A stretch of 64,000 nt of DNA from an uncultured Bacteroides sp. (lineage in GTDB: Bacteria > Bacteroidota > Bacteroidia > Bacteroidales > Bacteroidaceae). The notes below the pieces were generated by a model. That model did not search any database, was not told where the DNA came from, and saw nothing but the letters and a program-made list of their open reading frames with translations. Position numbers and translations under genes: made by a program. Location: NCBI GenBank assembly GCA_949285075.1, contig CASDXF010000004.1, forward strand, positions 1 through 64,000, written 5' to 3'. Shown piece after piece: positions 52,607 to 61,888 of the stretch; within the stretch, counting starts at the first letter, position 1, and each line of letters starts with the position of its first letter.

Positions 52607-53456
52607 GAAGTGGCGCAGGGCTTTTTGGAAAAACTTCAGGTTTAAATATAAGCTCACTATCACGAATGAGAATACACTTGAAGAAATTGTAGACCTTCAT
52701 GTGTCTAAACTTAATGGCCTATCTGTATTGTTGACGATTTTAGCGATTCTTTTTTTAATAGCTTCTTGTATTGTGGCGTTTACCCCATTGCGTAATTATC
52801 TTCCCGGTTATGTAAATAGTGAGGTGCGTTCCCAGATTGTAAGGAATGCATTAAGGGTGGATTCTTTGCAACAGGTCTTGGACAGGCAGAATCTTTATAT
52901 CCTGAATATTCAAGATATATTCAGCGGTAAGGTGCGTATGGACAGTGTGCGGACGATGGACTCGTTGCTAACCACCCGGCAAGACACGTTGATGGAGCGT
53001 ACCAAGCGCGAGGAGGAGTTTCGTCGTCAATACGAGGAGAATGAGAAATATAACCTGACATCAATCGCTTCCCGTCCCGATGTCAGTGGCCTGATTCTTT
53101 ATCGTCCTACGCGTGGCATGATATCGGACCACTTTGATGTGGAGAAGAAACATTTCGGCACTGACATCGCCGCCAATTCTAATGAAAGTATTCTGGCCAC
53201 GATGGACGGTACGATAGTGTTAAGTTCTTATACGACGGAAACGGGTTATTTAATTATTATGCAACATAGTCAAGATTTGATTTCTGTATATAAGCATTGT
53301 GGTTCGCTGTTGAGGAAAGAGGGAGAGAGAGTGAAGGGAGGAGAGGCTATCGCTTTGGTCGGAAATACCGGAACGCTCAGTACGGGTCCCCATTTGCACT
53401 TTGAACTTTGGTATAAAGGGCGTCCTGTTGACTCAGAAAAATATATTGTATATTGA
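52596..53456 (+). CDS. Membrane-anchored M23-family metallopeptidase
   Basis: The 286-residue protein has a basic N-terminus, one membrane segment ([21 protein letters not shown], about residues 42-63) and a coiled-coil-like stretch (about 85-160). The LytM/M23 domain has [20 protein letters not shown] (zinc His and Asp) and [12 protein letters not shown] (HxH). The zinc ligands appear intact, so it may cleave peptidoglycan cross-links, though some relatives only activate amidases. Its overlap with rimM and the dxr gene 53 bp later suggest one transcript. Confidence 0.92.
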   Translation: MAIKKWRRAFWKNFRFKYKLTITNENTLEEIVDLHVSKLNGLSVLLTILAILFLIASCIVAFTPLRNYLPGYVNSEVRSQIVRNALRVDSLQQVLDRQNLYILNIQDIFSGKVRMDSVRTMDSLLTTRQDTLMERTKREEEFRRQYEENEKYNLTSIASRPDVSGLILYRPTRGMISDHFDVEKKHFGTDIAANSNESILATMDGTIVLSSYTTETGYLIIMQHSQDLISVYKHCGSLLRKEGERVKGGEAIALVGNTGTLSTGPHLHFELWYKGRPVDSEKYIVY

Positions 53457-53509
53457 TGGTGATGTAGGTGAGGGGAGAATTACAATAGTAACGGAATAAG
53501 GACATAGTA

Positions 53510-54688
53510 ATGAAGAAAGAAGATACGAAGAAAAAGCGGATAGCGATTTTAGGCTCAACCGGCTCTATTGGCACGCAGGCCTTGCAGGTTATTGAGGAAC
53601 ATCCGGAGCGGTATGAGGCTTATGCGATAACGGCTAATAATAAAGTGGAACTGCTGATTGAGCAGGCGAGGAAGTTCCGTCCCGAGATTGTAGTGATAGC
53701 GAACGAAGAGAAATACGGACGGCTGAAGGAAGCGCTTGATGACTTACCTATCAAGATATATGCTGGGATGGATGCCATCTGTCAAATAGTAGAGGAGGAG
53801 CCGGTTGACATGGTATTGACCGCTATGGTTGGATATGCGGGGCTTGCTCCGACCATTCACGCTATTCGGGCGAGAAAGACCATCGCTTTAGCGAATAAGG
53901 AAACGTTGGTAGTGGCCGGCGAATTGATTGATAGGTTGATTCGGCAGTATCGAGTGCCGATTATTCCTGTCGATTCGGAGCATTCCGCTATATTTCAATG
54001 TTTGGCGGGCGAGGTCGGCAATCCGATAGAGAAACTGATATTGACTGCGTCGGGCGGTCCGTTCCGCACATGTACGTTGGAACAACTGAGGCATGTAACT
54101 AAGGCGCAAGCCTTGAGGCATCCCAATTGGGAGATGGGAGCTAAGATTACCATAGACTCTGCTTCGATGATGAATAAGGGGTTTGAAGTCATCGAAGCGA
54201 AATGGTTGTTCGGTGTTCAGCCTAGCCAGATAGAGGTTGTGGTCCATCCGCAGTCAGTCATTCATTCGATGGTGCAGTTCGAGGACGGTGCGGTGAAGGC
54301 GCAGTTGGGAGTCCCGGATATGCGTCTGCCCATTCAGTACGCCTTTTCTTATCCTGATCGGATACATTCTTCTTGCGATAGGTTGGACTTCTTCAAATGT
54401 ACAAGCCTGACCTTTGAGCAGCCTGATACGAACCGTTTTCGTAACCTAAATTTGGCGTACGAGGCCATGCGCCGTGGAGGGAATATACCTTGCGTGGTGA
54501 ATGCCGCTAATGAGATTGCGGTGGCCGCTTTCCTGCGAGATGAGATAGGCTTTCTTGACATGAGCGATGTGATTGAACGTACGATGGAGTGCGTTTCCTA
54601 TCTTCCCGAACCTACCTATGACGACTACGTGGCGACGGATGCGGAAGCGAGGGGGATTGCCCGGGAGATGATAAGCCGTAAATCTTAG
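53510..54688 (+). CDS. dxr: 1-deoxy-D-xylulose-5-phosphate reductoisomerase
   Basis: The 392-residue protein has the NADPH-binding ILGSTGSIGTQALQVI, the metal and substrate site PVDSEHSAIFQCL, LTASGGPFR and the MNKGFEVIEA segment. It makes MEP, the first committed step of the non-mevalonate isoprenoid pathway. Length is typical (about 390). It is followed 95 bp later by the site-2 protease rseP, a common neighbour. Confidence 0.97.
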   Translation: MKKEDTKKKRIAILGSTGSIGTQALQVIEEHPERYEAYAITANNKVELLIEQARKFRPEIVVIANEEKYGRLKEALDDLPIKIYAGMDAICQIVEEEPVDMVLTAMVGYAGLAPTIHAIRARKTIALANKETLVVAGELIDRLIRQYRVPIIPVDSEHSAIFQCLAGEVGNPIEKLILTASGGPFRTCTLEQLRHVTKAQALRHPNWEMGAKITIDSASMMNKGFEVIEAKWLFGVQPSQIEVVVHPQSVIHSMVQFEDGAVKAQLGVPDMRLPIQYAFSYPDRIHSSCDRLDFFKCTSLTFEQPDTNRFRNLNLAYEAMRRGGNIPCVVNAANEIAVAAFLRDEIGFLDMSDVIERTMECVSYLPEPTYDDYVATDAEARGIAREMISRKS

Positions 54689-54783
54689 ATAGTAAATGTT
54701 AGAAATTAGTGTTAATAGATAAACAATAGAAACGCCTTTCTCCTTCCGGTGCGAAGGGGAAGTTTTAAAACGACGATTATTGT

Positions 54784-56139
54784 ATGGAAACATTTTTGAT
54801 TCGTGCCCTGCAACTGATTATGAGCCTTTCGTTGCTTGTTATTATTCACGAGGGAGGGCATTTCCTGTTCGCCCGCTTATTTAAGGTGCGGGTGGAGAAA
54901 TTCTGTCTGTTCTTTGACCCGTGGTTTACCTTGTTTAAGTTTAAGCCCAAGAATAGTGAGACGGAATATGGCATAGGATGGTTACCTTTGGGTGGGTACG
55001 TGAAGATTTCCGGTATGATAGACGAATCTATGGATACCGAGCAGATGAGACAGCCCGTCCAACCGTGGGAATTCCGTTCTAAGCCGGCATGGCAACGACT
55101 GTTGATTATGGTAGGCGGTGTGCTATTTAACTTCCTGTTGGCATTGTTCATCTACTCCATGATTCTTTTCGCATGGGGGGATGAATACGTGAAGGTGCAG
55201 GAAGCGCCTTTCGGCATGGACTTTAACGAGACGGCTAAGGCCGTGGGCTTTAGGGACGGCGATGTCCTGCTGTCCGCTGACGGTGTTCCTTTCGAACGTT
55301 ACGACGGGGATATGCTGAGCCAGATTGTCGATGCCCGCGAGGTGACGGTGCTCCGCGACGGGACGAAGGCTTCCGTCTATATCCCGGAGGACATGATGCA
55401 GCGGCTGATGGCTGACAGTGTCCGTTTTGCCTCTTTCCGCTTTCCTTATGTGGTAGACAGCGTTATGGCGAACTCTCCCGCCGCCCGTGCGGGCATGTTG
55501 CGTGGCGATAGCATCATCGCTTTAGACGGGAAGCCCATTACTTACTCGGACTTCAGGCAGGCGATGGCGGAGCGTAAAGAGAACGCCCAAGCGCTTCTTC
55601 AGGATAGTGTCAATCCCCGGCAAATCGCCCTGACCTATGTGCGGGATGGAGTTACCCGTACGCAGACGTTAGAGGTGGACTCTGCTTATATGATGGGAGT
55701 GTACGTATGTAGCGACGCGAGCCGTTTGCTGCCCGTGGTAAGGAAGGAGTACGGCTTCTTTGAGTCATTCCCCGCCGGAATCTCGTTAGGGGTAAATACG
55801 CTGAAGGGGTACGTCAACAACATGAAGTACGTCTTCTCGAAGGAAGGGGCCAAGCAGTTGGGAGGCTTCGGCACCATCGGAAGCATCTTCCCTGCCACGT
55901 GGGATTGGCATCAGTTCTGGTATATGACCGCTTTCCTGTCCATCATCCTCGCGTTTATGAACATCCTTCCGATTCCCGCTTTGGACGGAGGGCACGTGCT
56001 CTTCCTCTTTTATGAGATTATCGCCCGCCGCAAGCCGAGCGACAAGTTCATGGAGTACGCTCAGGTGACGGGAATGGTGCTGCTGTTCGCTTTGCTGATA
56101 TGGGCGAACTTCAATGACGTGATGAGATTCTTCTTCTAA
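54784..56139 (+). CDS. rseP: Site-2 (M50) membrane metalloprotease RseP-type
   Basis: The 451-residue protein has zinc motif HEGGH (in LLVIIHEGGHFLFARLFKVRVEKF, first membrane segment) and the second metal-site motif ALDGGHVLFLFYEI near residue 400. Two PDZ-like regions lie between (about 120-210 and 215-300; NSPAARAGMLRGDSIIALDGKPI is PDZ-like). Such proteases cut anti-sigma factors or signal-peptide remnants in the inner membrane. The partner is not identified here; the distant ECF genes in the window are not linked by position. Confidence 0.94.
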   Translation: METFLIRALQLIMSLSLLVIIHEGGHFLFARLFKVRVEKFCLFFDPWFTLFKFKPKNSETEYGIGWLPLGGYVKISGMIDESMDTEQMRQPVQPWEFRSKPAWQRLLIMVGGVLFNFLLALFIYSMILFAWGDEYVKVQEAPFGMDFNETAKAVGFRDGDVLLSADGVPFERYDGDMLSQIVDAREVTVLRDGTKASVYIPEDMMQRLMADSVRFASFRFPYVVDSVMANSPAARAGMLRGDSIIALDGKPITYSDFRQAMAERKENAQALLQDSVNPRQIALTYVRDGVTRTQTLEVDSAYMMGVYVCSDASRLLPVVRKEYGFFESFPAGISLGVNTLKGYVNNMKYVFSKEGAKQLGGFGTIGSIFPATWDWHQFWYMTAFLSIILAFMNILPIPALDGGHVLFLFYEIIARRKPSDKFMEYAQVTGMVLLFALLIWANFNDVMRFFF

Positions 56140-56173
56140 GAGGGGAAGCGATGGACTTCTCCTGAATATCCTT

Positions 56174-56235
56174 GCGCCCGATCTCTTCGGTGGAAAGCCT
56201 TGCCGAAGAGTCCGGGCGCTTGTCTTTGTTTTACT
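56174..56235 (+). terminator. Intrinsic terminator after rseP
   Basis: GCGCCCG (56174-56180) pairs with CGGGCGC (56213-56219), extended by TCTCTTCGG/CCGAAGAG, followed by TTGTCTTTGTTTT. Confidence 0.85.
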
Positions 56236-56262
56236 CATGTTTTCTTTTAAAAACACAACGAA

Positions 56263-58575
56263 ATGAACCGGTTGAAATGGATTTGTGTGGGAGGACTGCT
56301 GATAGGCCTCTCCGCCTCGTTTGTCACTCGGAAGGATGGCGGTCAGGAGCCTCCTGTCCGGTGGGTGAACACGTTTATCGGGACCGCCCCCAGTGTCACG
56401 AAGGCGGCCAACTCGCACGGTAAGGGTACGGAGGAACTGGGCCAGACCATTCCCGCCGTACAGACACCGAACGGCATGAACAGCTGGACGCCTCAGACAC
56501 GGCTGACGGAGAACAAGTGCGTGGCTCCGTTCTACTACAAGGACTCCTTGTTCTATGGTTTCCGGGCCTCCCATTGGCTGAACGGAGGGTGCACGCAGGA
56601 CTACGGCTCGTACACCCTGATGGGGGTCAGCGGAACGCTGAGGTGCAGGGCGGACGAACGCAAGGCCGTTATCCGCCGCGAGAACGAGACGGCTACGCCC
56701 GCCTACTACTCGCTTCGCCTTCCCGACCTGCGCCTCTTGTCCGAGATGACGGCTACCGACCGTGCGGCCATCTTCCGCTATACGGTGGAGCGTGACGATT
56801 CGCTCTATATCCTCGTCACTCCCAATAACGACCACGGCAAGGGCCGCGTCCGCATCGACCCGGAGCGACAGGAGGTGAGCGGCAGCAATCCCGTCAGCCG
56901 TCTCTATCAGGGATGGGGAAAGCCGGCGGGCTTCAGCGGACATTTCGTAGTGCGGTTCGACCGACCCTTCACCGTGTACGGCGTTTACAACGACACCACT
57001 CGTGTAGCCGGGGGCGTCTCCATGCGTGACGCCCGTGAGGTAGGAGCCTATATCGGCTTCCGGCTGAAGGCGGGCGAGACGCTGACTGTTAAGACCGCCT
57101 CCTCCTTTACGGGCGTGGAGGCCGCCGCCCGCAACCTTGACGCGGAGATTCCCGGATGGAATTTCGACAAAGTGCGCAAGGCCACCGAGCGCCGTTGGAA
57201 CGAACGCCTTTCCTCCATCACGGTAGAGACGGAAAGCGAGACCGACAAGCGTATGTTTTACAGTGCGCTCTACCGCAGCTCCATCCTGCCGCGAATGTAC
57301 AGCGACGTGGACGGGTCACATCCCGCTTTTGCTTGTCAGGACTCTACGGTACGCGAGCCTTCGTTCACCTATTACGATGACTTCAGCGCGTGGGATACGT
57401 ATCGGGCGCTGATGCCTTTGCTCCACCTGATGGACCCCGCAAAGGGGGAGGACATGGTGGCCTCGTTGGTGGCCAAGTACGAGCAGGGCGGGTGGCTACC
57501 CATCTTCCCTTGTTGGAACAGCTACACCTCGGCTATGGTGGGCGACCATGTGATAGCCATGATAGGCGACGCCATCATGAAGGACATTCCCGTGCCTGAC
57601 GTGGAGAAGGCGTATGAGGGAATGCGCAAGAACGCCTTCGAGAGCCCTGCCACGCCGGAGGAGTACGCCGACGGGAAGGGCAGGAGGGCGTTGCCGTCCT
57701 ATCTGAAGTACGGGTATATCCCGTTGGAGGACCCGGTGAATGAGGCTTTCCACAAAGGCGAGCAGGTGTCCCGCACGTTGGAGTACGCCTACGACGACTT
57801 CGTGCTCTCGCGGGTGGCGGAGAAGTTGGGAAAGACGGCGGACGCGGCCTCGTTGCGGCGGCGGGCGATGAACTACCGCAACGTCATCGACAGCGTGACC
57901 GGATACGCCCGCGGAAGGCGTGAGGACGGAAGGTTCATGACTCCTTTCAACCCCTACGCCTTCGCCCGCTATATCACCGAGGGGCATCCGTGCCACTACA
58001 CTTGGTACGTTCCTCACGACGTGCGCGGACTGATGAGCCGGATGGGAGGCCGGGAGCGGTTCGAGGCCCGGTTGGATTCGATGTTCTCCGAAGGACGCTA
58101 TTGGCACGGCAACGAGCCTTGCCATCAGGTGGCTTTCCTCTACAACTGGACGGGGCATCCCGCCAAGACGCAGCGGCACGTGCGCCGCATCCTGCGCGAG
58201 GAGTATCTGCTCGATGCGGGAGGGCTGTCGGGCAACGACGACGCGGGGCAGATGTCAGCATGGTACGTCTTCGCGGCACTCGGCCTCTACCCCGTCTGTC
58301 CCGGCGTGCCGGAGTACGTTATCGCCTCTCCCACCTTCCCGAAGGCTACCATCCGCCTGAAGGGAGGGAAGAAATTCACGATTGTCGCCGAGAACGCGAG
58401 CGACGAGAACATCTACGTACAGTCCGCCACGCTCAACGGACGGCCTTACACGAAGACCTACCTCCGCCATGCGGACTTGGTGAAGGGAGGCACGCTGCGC
58501 CTTGTCATGGGCAGTGAGCCTTCGCCGCGGTGGGGGACGGGCGAGGAGGACGCTCCCTACTCGTTGAGCGACTGA
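56263..58575 (+). CDS. GH92 alpha-mannosidase (exo-acting)
   Basis: The 770-residue protein has an N-terminal membrane or signal segment (MNRLKWICVGGLLIGLSAS), then the GH92 beta-sandwich starting VNTFIGTA, with GLFYGFRASHWLNGGCTQDYGSYTLM-like features. The catalytic (alpha/alpha)6 domain follows, with EEYADGKGRRALPSYLKYGYIP and the family hallmark NDDAGQMSAWYVFAALGLYPVCPG. Family members are calcium-dependent exo-mannosidases acting on host N-glycans or yeast mannan, and the linkage cannot be fixed. The gene stands alone, not in a SusC/D locus. Confidence 0.93.
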   Translation: MNRLKWICVGGLLIGLSASFVTRKDGGQEPPVRWVNTFIGTAPSVTKAANSHGKGTEELGQTIPAVQTPNGMNSWTPQTRLTENKCVAPFYYKDSLFYGFRASHWLNGGCTQDYGSYTLMGVSGTLRCRADERKAVIRRENETATPAYYSLRLPDLRLLSEMTATDRAAIFRYTVERDDSLYILVTPNNDHGKGRVRIDPERQEVSGSNPVSRLYQGWGKPAGFSGHFVVRFDRPFTVYGVYNDTTRVAGGVSMRDAREVGAYIGFRLKAGETLTVKTASSFTGVEAAARNLDAEIPGWNFDKVRKATERRWNERLSSITVETESETDKRMFYSALYRSSILPRMYSDVDGSHPAFACQDSTVREPSFTYYDDFSAWDTYRALMPLLHLMDPAKGEDMVASLVAKYEQGGWLPIFPCWNSYTSAMVGDHVIAMIGDAIMKDIPVPDVEKAYEGMRKNAFESPATPEEYADGKGRRALPSYLKYGYIPLEDPVNEAFHKGEQVSRTLEYAYDDFVLSRVAEKLGKTADAASLRRRAMNYRNVIDSVTGYARGRREDGRFMTPFNPYAFARYITEGHPCHYTWYVPHDVRGLMSRMGGRERFEARLDSMFSEGRYWHGNEPCHQVAFLYNWTGHPAKTQRHVRRILREEYLLDAGGLSGNDDAGQMSAWYVFAALGLYPVCPGVPEYVIASPTFPKATIRLKGGKKFTIVAENASDENIYVQSATLNGRPYTKTYLRHADLVKGGTLRLVMGSEPSPRWGTGEEDAPYSLSD

Positions 58576-58598
58576 TGCGCACCGACCGGGCGACTCGT

Positions 58599-58656
58599 GT
58601 GCAAGATTCGCCCGTTTGAAGTACAAGACTTGTCTGGTTGAAGTACATGAATCAGG
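58599..58656. repeat. 22-bp array with GTAC core, locus 4
   Basis: GTGCAAG, GTACAAG and GTACATG start at 58599, 58621 and 58643, exactly 22 bp apart. Units 1 and 2 share a (C/T)GGTTGAA- or CCGTTTGAA-type end. The first unit resembles the unit at 43036. Confidence 0.75.
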
Positions 58657-58810
58657 AGGGATTGGAGAGAAATTCTTCTTCAAAATGTTCTATTTTTAAG
58701 ATTTTCCCTGTTTCTTTTAGCGTCTGGCGTGGGCGGAAAAATGTCTGAACGTGTGTTTTCAGAATAAAAAGTCCTGTTTATACGCTCCTGAAAAGCTTTT
58801 TCGGTTGCGG

Positions 58811-58888
58811 GAAAGGGCTGCGGCTCGCGAGCGGAAGGGCGATTCCGCATGAGCCGTGGCCCTATCTCTCGTGAGCCGTAGCCCTTTC
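58811..58888. repeat. 22-bp palindrome array, CTC(R)(Y)GAG family, locus 4 (large inverted repeat)
   Basis: Cores at 58824 (CTCGCGAG), 58846 (CCGCATGAG region) and 58868 (CTCGTGAG) keep the 22-bp period. The whole locus is an inverted repeat: GAAAGGGCTGCGGCTCGCG on the left and CGTGAGCCGTAGCCCTTTC on the right match at 17 of 19 positions. Confidence 0.85.
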
Positions 58889-59302
58889 TGACAAAGGAAA
58901 AACTAAGAATTAATCATGAAGAATGTCCGTTCCGGTGGATTGAACGGGAATTTTACATTTATTCACTACTCGTTGCTCGCTTTTCCCGAACAAAATAAAA
59001 GTGTCATTCTGAAACCGTAAGCCCGTATGTCATGGCAATACGGTACGCTATTCGTGCGCGGGAGATAAAATTGTCCGTGCTTTTCTCTGTTCGCTGACAC
59101 GCTGAATTTCGCTAACGCCGTTTCCACGCGTTTTTTTCGTCCGAGCCTTACTCCGGCCGGAATTATCGCGGCATAGAAGCGTTTGAGTGTCCCGTTTTTA
59201 AGATGTTCCGTTTTTCATATTCCGTTCGTTTACGCCTTTGGTTGAAAACCGTCACGTAGAAGCTGTAGTTCGCTTGAACGTGAAATTTGAACCGCCGCGG
59301 GG

Positions 59303-59332
59303 TTTGAGATTACGAAAGAATGCGTACCTTTG
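59303..59332 (+). promoter_or_regulatory. Promoter of the queuosine operon
   Basis: TTTG at 59303-59306 and TACCTTTG at 59325-59332 are 18 bp apart, close to the Bacteroides consensus spacing; GCGGC follows. The ATG is 68 bp downstream, leaving room for a structured leader. Confidence 0.68.
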
Positions 59333-59348
59333 CGGCTGAAATGGAGAT

Positions 59349-59401
59349 GAGGACGCCGTTCGTCCTCCGTGTATTCCAGAACACCACGTAAAAAACAGGA
59401 A
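59349..59401 (+). promoter_or_regulatory. Structured leader of the queuosine transporter gene (possible pseudoknot)
   Basis: A perfect 7-bp hairpin (GAGGACG 59349-59355, CGTCCTC 59361-59367) is followed by CGTG (59368-59371) and CACG (59385-59388). The loop between them contains TTCC (59374-59377), which can pair with GGAA at the start codon (59398-59401), across an A-rich joint TAAAAAACA. This is an H-type pseudoknot shape that would hide the start. It resembles preQ1-type switches in plan, but not closely in sequence. Confidence 0.4.
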
Positions 59402-60084
59402 TGATGAAAGAAAAAGTATCTGTACCTTTTATGCTGCTGGGCATTCTGTTCAACGTCTGTCTTATCGCGGCCAATCTGCTCGAAACAAAAGTGATTCAAA
59501 TAGGCAGCCTGACGGTCACCGCCGGGCTGTTGGTGTTCCCCGTCTCGTACATCATCAACGACTGCATAGCTGAGGTGTGGGGGTTCCGCAAGGCCCGTCT
59601 CATCATCTGGAGCGGCTTCGCCATGAACTTCTTTGTCGTGATGTTGGGGCTGATAGCGGTGTCGCTTCCCGCCGCCCCTTTCTGGGAGGGCGAGGAGCAC
59701 TTCAACTTCGTGTTCGGCATGGCCCCCCGCATTGTGGCGGCCAGTCTGACGGCCTTCCTCGTCGGCTCGTTTATCAACGCCTACGTGATGAGCCGGATGA
59801 AGATAGCGAGCCGGGGACGTAACTTCTCCGCCCGCGCCATCTGGTCTACCGTGGCGGGAGAGACCGCCGACTCGCTGCTGTTCTTCCCCATCGCCTTCGG
59901 CGGGGTAATCGCTTGGCGCGAGCTGTTGGTCATGATGTGCGTTCAGGTGGCGTTGAAGTCGCTGTACGAGGTGCTTATCCTTCCCGTCACGGCGCGGGTG
60001 GTGAGGGCCATCAAGCGGATGGACGGGAGCGATGTCTACGACACGGGCATCTCCTACAATATTCTGAAGGTAAAGGAAATCTGA
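59401..60084 (+). CDS. Queuosine precursor transporter (YhhQ/DUF165 family)
   Basis: The 227-residue protein has about six membrane segments ([62 protein letters not shown] and others). The [28 protein letters not shown] motif and [11 protein letters not shown] segment are typical of YhhQ proteins, which take up queuosine precursors such as preQ0 or preQ1. It is first in an operon with queC and queF, 7 bp before queC, so salvage and synthesis are co-expressed. Confidence 0.93.
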   Translation: MMKEKVSVPFMLLGILFNVCLIAANLLETKVIQIGSLTVTAGLLVFPVSYIINDCIAEVWGFRKARLIIWSGFAMNFFVVMLGLIAVSLPAAPFWEGEEHFNFVFGMAPRIVAASLTAFLVGSFINAYVMSRMKIASRGRNFSARAIWSTVAGETADSLLFFPIAFGGVIAWRELLVMMCVQVALKSLYEVLILPVTARVVRAIKRMDGSDVYDTGISYNILKVKEI

Positions 60085-60091
60085 TAAAAAT

Positions 60092-60763
60092 ATGACGAAT
60101 AAGATGAACAAGAAGCGCGCGCTGGTCGTGTTCAGCGGCGGGCAGGACTCGACCACTTGCCTTTTTTGGGCGAAACGCCATTTCGAGGAGGTGAGCGCCC
60201 TCAGCTTTCTGTACGGACAGAAGCATGCGAAGGAGGTCGAACTGGCGCGGGAGATAGCCCGTAAAGCGGAGGTGAGTTTCGAGGTGATGGACGTGTCGTT
60301 TATCGGCGCTCTGGGCCGTAACTCATTGACCGACCCCTCTGTCCGGATGGACGAGGAAAAGCCCGAGGAGGGATGCCTCAACACGTTCGTGCCGGGACGT
60401 AACCTGTTTTTCCTGAGTATAGCCGCCGTATACGCCCGCGAGCGGGACATCCATCACCTCGTGACGGGCGTGTCGCAGACCGACTTCAGCGGCTATCCCG
60501 ACTGCCGTGACGCGTTCATCAAGTCGCTGAACGTGACGCTGAACTTGGCGATGGACGAGCAGTTCTCGATACACACGCCGCTGATGTGGTTGGACAAGGC
60601 GGAGACGTGGGCGTTGGCCGACGAGTTGGGCGTACTGGAACTGGTGCGCCGTGACACGCTGACCTGCTACAACGGGATTCCCGGCGACGGATGCGGCCAT
60701 TGCCCGGCCTGCAAGCTGCGGCGGGAGGGACTGGAGAAATATTTGAAAAGCAAGAACCTATAA
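60092..60763 (+). CDS. queC: 7-cyano-7-deazaguanine (preQ0) synthase
   Basis: The 223-residue protein has the PP-loop [19 protein letters not shown] near the N-terminus and the C-terminal zinc site [23 protein letters not shown] with four Cys. It converts 7-carboxy-7-deazaguanine to preQ0 with ATP and ammonia. It lies between the transporter and queF. A second in-frame ATG at 60104 is possible. Confidence 0.96.
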   Translation: MTNKMNKKRALVVFSGGQDSTTCLFWAKRHFEEVSALSFLYGQKHAKEVELAREIARKAEVSFEVMDVSFIGALGRNSLTDPSVRMDEEKPEEGCLNTFVPGRNLFFLSIAAVYARERDIHHLVTGVSQTDFSGYPDCRDAFIKSLNVTLNLAMDEQFSIHTPLMWLDKAETWALADELGVLELVRRDTLTCYNGIPGDGCGHCPACKLRREGLEKYLKSKNL

Positions 60764-60775
60764 TCAATTGAAGCA

Positions 60776-61231
60776 ATGACGGAACTGAGAGAACAGCTGT
60801 CCTTACTGGGCAGAAAGACGGAGTATCGGCAAGACTACGCCCCCGAGGTGTTGGAGGCGTTCGACAACAAGCACCCCGAACACGACTATTGGGTGCGCTT
60901 CAACTGCCCCGAGTTCACGAGCTTGTGCCCCATTACGGGACAGCCCGACTTCGCCGAGATACGCATATCCTATATCCCCGACATCAAGATGGTGGAGAGC
61001 AAGAGCCTGAAGCTCTACTTGTTCAGCTTCCGCAACCACGGGGCTTTCCACGAGGACTGCGTGAACATCATCATGAAAGACCTTATCCGGCTGATGAATC
61101 CCAAGTATATCGAGGTGACGGGACTGTTCACTCCCCGTGGAGGAATATCCATTTATCCCTACGCCAACTACGGCCGTCCGGGCACGAAGTATGAGCGGAT
61201 GGCCGAGCAACGGCTGATGAGCAGAGAGTAA
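60776..61231 (+). CDS. queF: NADPH-dependent preQ0 reductase (QueF, type I)
   Basis: The 151-residue protein matches the short unimodular QueF. Cys51 in [16 protein letters not shown] is the nucleophile that attacks the preQ0 nitrile, Asp58 is the partner acid, and [21 protein letters not shown] is the NADPH-related QueF motif. It makes preQ1, later inserted into tRNA. queD, queE and tgt are not in the window. It converges on rlmH (18-bp gap). Confidence 0.96.
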   Translation: MTELREQLSLLGRKTEYRQDYAPEVLEAFDNKHPEHDYWVRFNCPEFTSLCPITGQPDFAEIRISYIPDIKMVESKSLKLYLFSFRNHGAFHEDCVNIIMKDLIRLMNPKYIEVTGLFTPRGGISIYPYANYGRPGTKYERMAEQRLMSRE

Positions 61232-61249
61232 CGCCCGGCCAGTTCACTG

Positions 61250-61723
61250 TCACTCGTGGTGATAAGGCCCGCCGTTCAGTATGGTCATGGCCCGGTAGAC
61301 CTGCTCCACGAAGATGAGGCGTATCATCTGGTGCGAAAAGGTCATGCGCGATAGGGAAATCTTCTCGCGGGCCGTCTGGTACACTTTGGCGGAAAAGCCG
61401 TAAGGCCCGCCGATGACGAACACCAGACGCTTGCCTACCGTGTTCATCTTGTGGCGCATGTATTCGGCGAACTCCACGGAGCGCATCTCCTTCCCGTGCT
61501 CGTCGAGCAGGACGACGAAGTCGCCCGGCTGCAACGCCTTGAGGATGAGTTCCCCCTCTTTCTCCTTCTGCTGCTCCTCGGAGAGGCTTTTGGTATTCTT
61601 CAACTCGGGAATCACTTCCATCTCGAACGAGAGGAAACGTTGGGTGCGGCGCATATAGTCATCGATGGCGTCGATGAAATGCTTCTCTACGGTTCGTCCT
61701 ACGACAAGGAGAGTTGTCTTCAT
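61250..61723 (-). CDS. rlmH: 23S rRNA (pseudouridine1915-N3)-methyltransferase
   Basis: The 157-residue SPOUT-class enzyme has DFVVLLDEHGKEMRSVEFAEYM, the knot segment LVFVIGGPYGFSAKVYQTAREKISLSRMTFSHQMIRLIFVEQVYRA and a C-terminal LNGGPYHHE. It methylates pseudouridine 1915 in helix 69 of 23S rRNA. Length is that of the E. coli enzyme. It has its own promoter, diverging from nadC. Confidence 0.97.
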   Translation of the reverse strand: MKTTLLVVGRTVEKHFIDAIDDYMRRTQRFLSFEMEVIPELKNTKSLSEEQQKEKEGELILKALQPGDFVVLLDEHGKEMRSVEFAEYMRHKMNTVGKRLVFVIGGPYGFSAKVYQTAREKISLSRMTFSHQMIRLIFVEQVYRAMTILNGGPYHHE

Positions 61724-61754
61724 GCTTTTCGTTCGCTTTTCTTGAATAATTGCG

Positions 61755-61802
61755 CAAAAATACGGATTTTTTATGTCAATTTGCGATTAATGATTACCTT
61801 TG
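61755..61802. promoter_or_regulatory. Divergent -7 elements between rlmH and nadC
   Basis: TATTTTTG on the minus strand (61755-61762) lies 31 bp upstream of rlmH. TACCTTTG on the plus strand (61795-61802) lies 86 bp upstream of nadC. The -33 partners are not clear. Confidence 0.6.
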
Positions 61803-61888
61803 CCTGTAAATTAGGGTGTTTCTGGCGCGGGGCGCTGTTTTGGTTTCGCCCGGCGTTTAGGATTGAATACTAAGCATACAGAAAGAAC

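Larger units (their letters stand above)
58576..59302. other. Noncoding region of repeats downstream of the GH92 gene
   Basis: This is part of an 825-bp gap with no gene I can support. It contains a hairpin (CGGGCG..CGCCCG, 58587-58614), a GTAC-type 22-bp array (58599-58656), AT-rich DNA (58670-58780), and a CTC(R)(Y)GAG array forming a large palindrome (58811-58888). From 58890 to 59302 I see only weak hairpins such as CCGTAT..AATACGG near 59013. Confidence 0.6.

Noticed and set aside
59349..59401. Canonical preQ1-I riboswitch
   Set aside because: The first loop and the conserved core bases do not fit the consensus; kept only as a possible pseudoknot leader.
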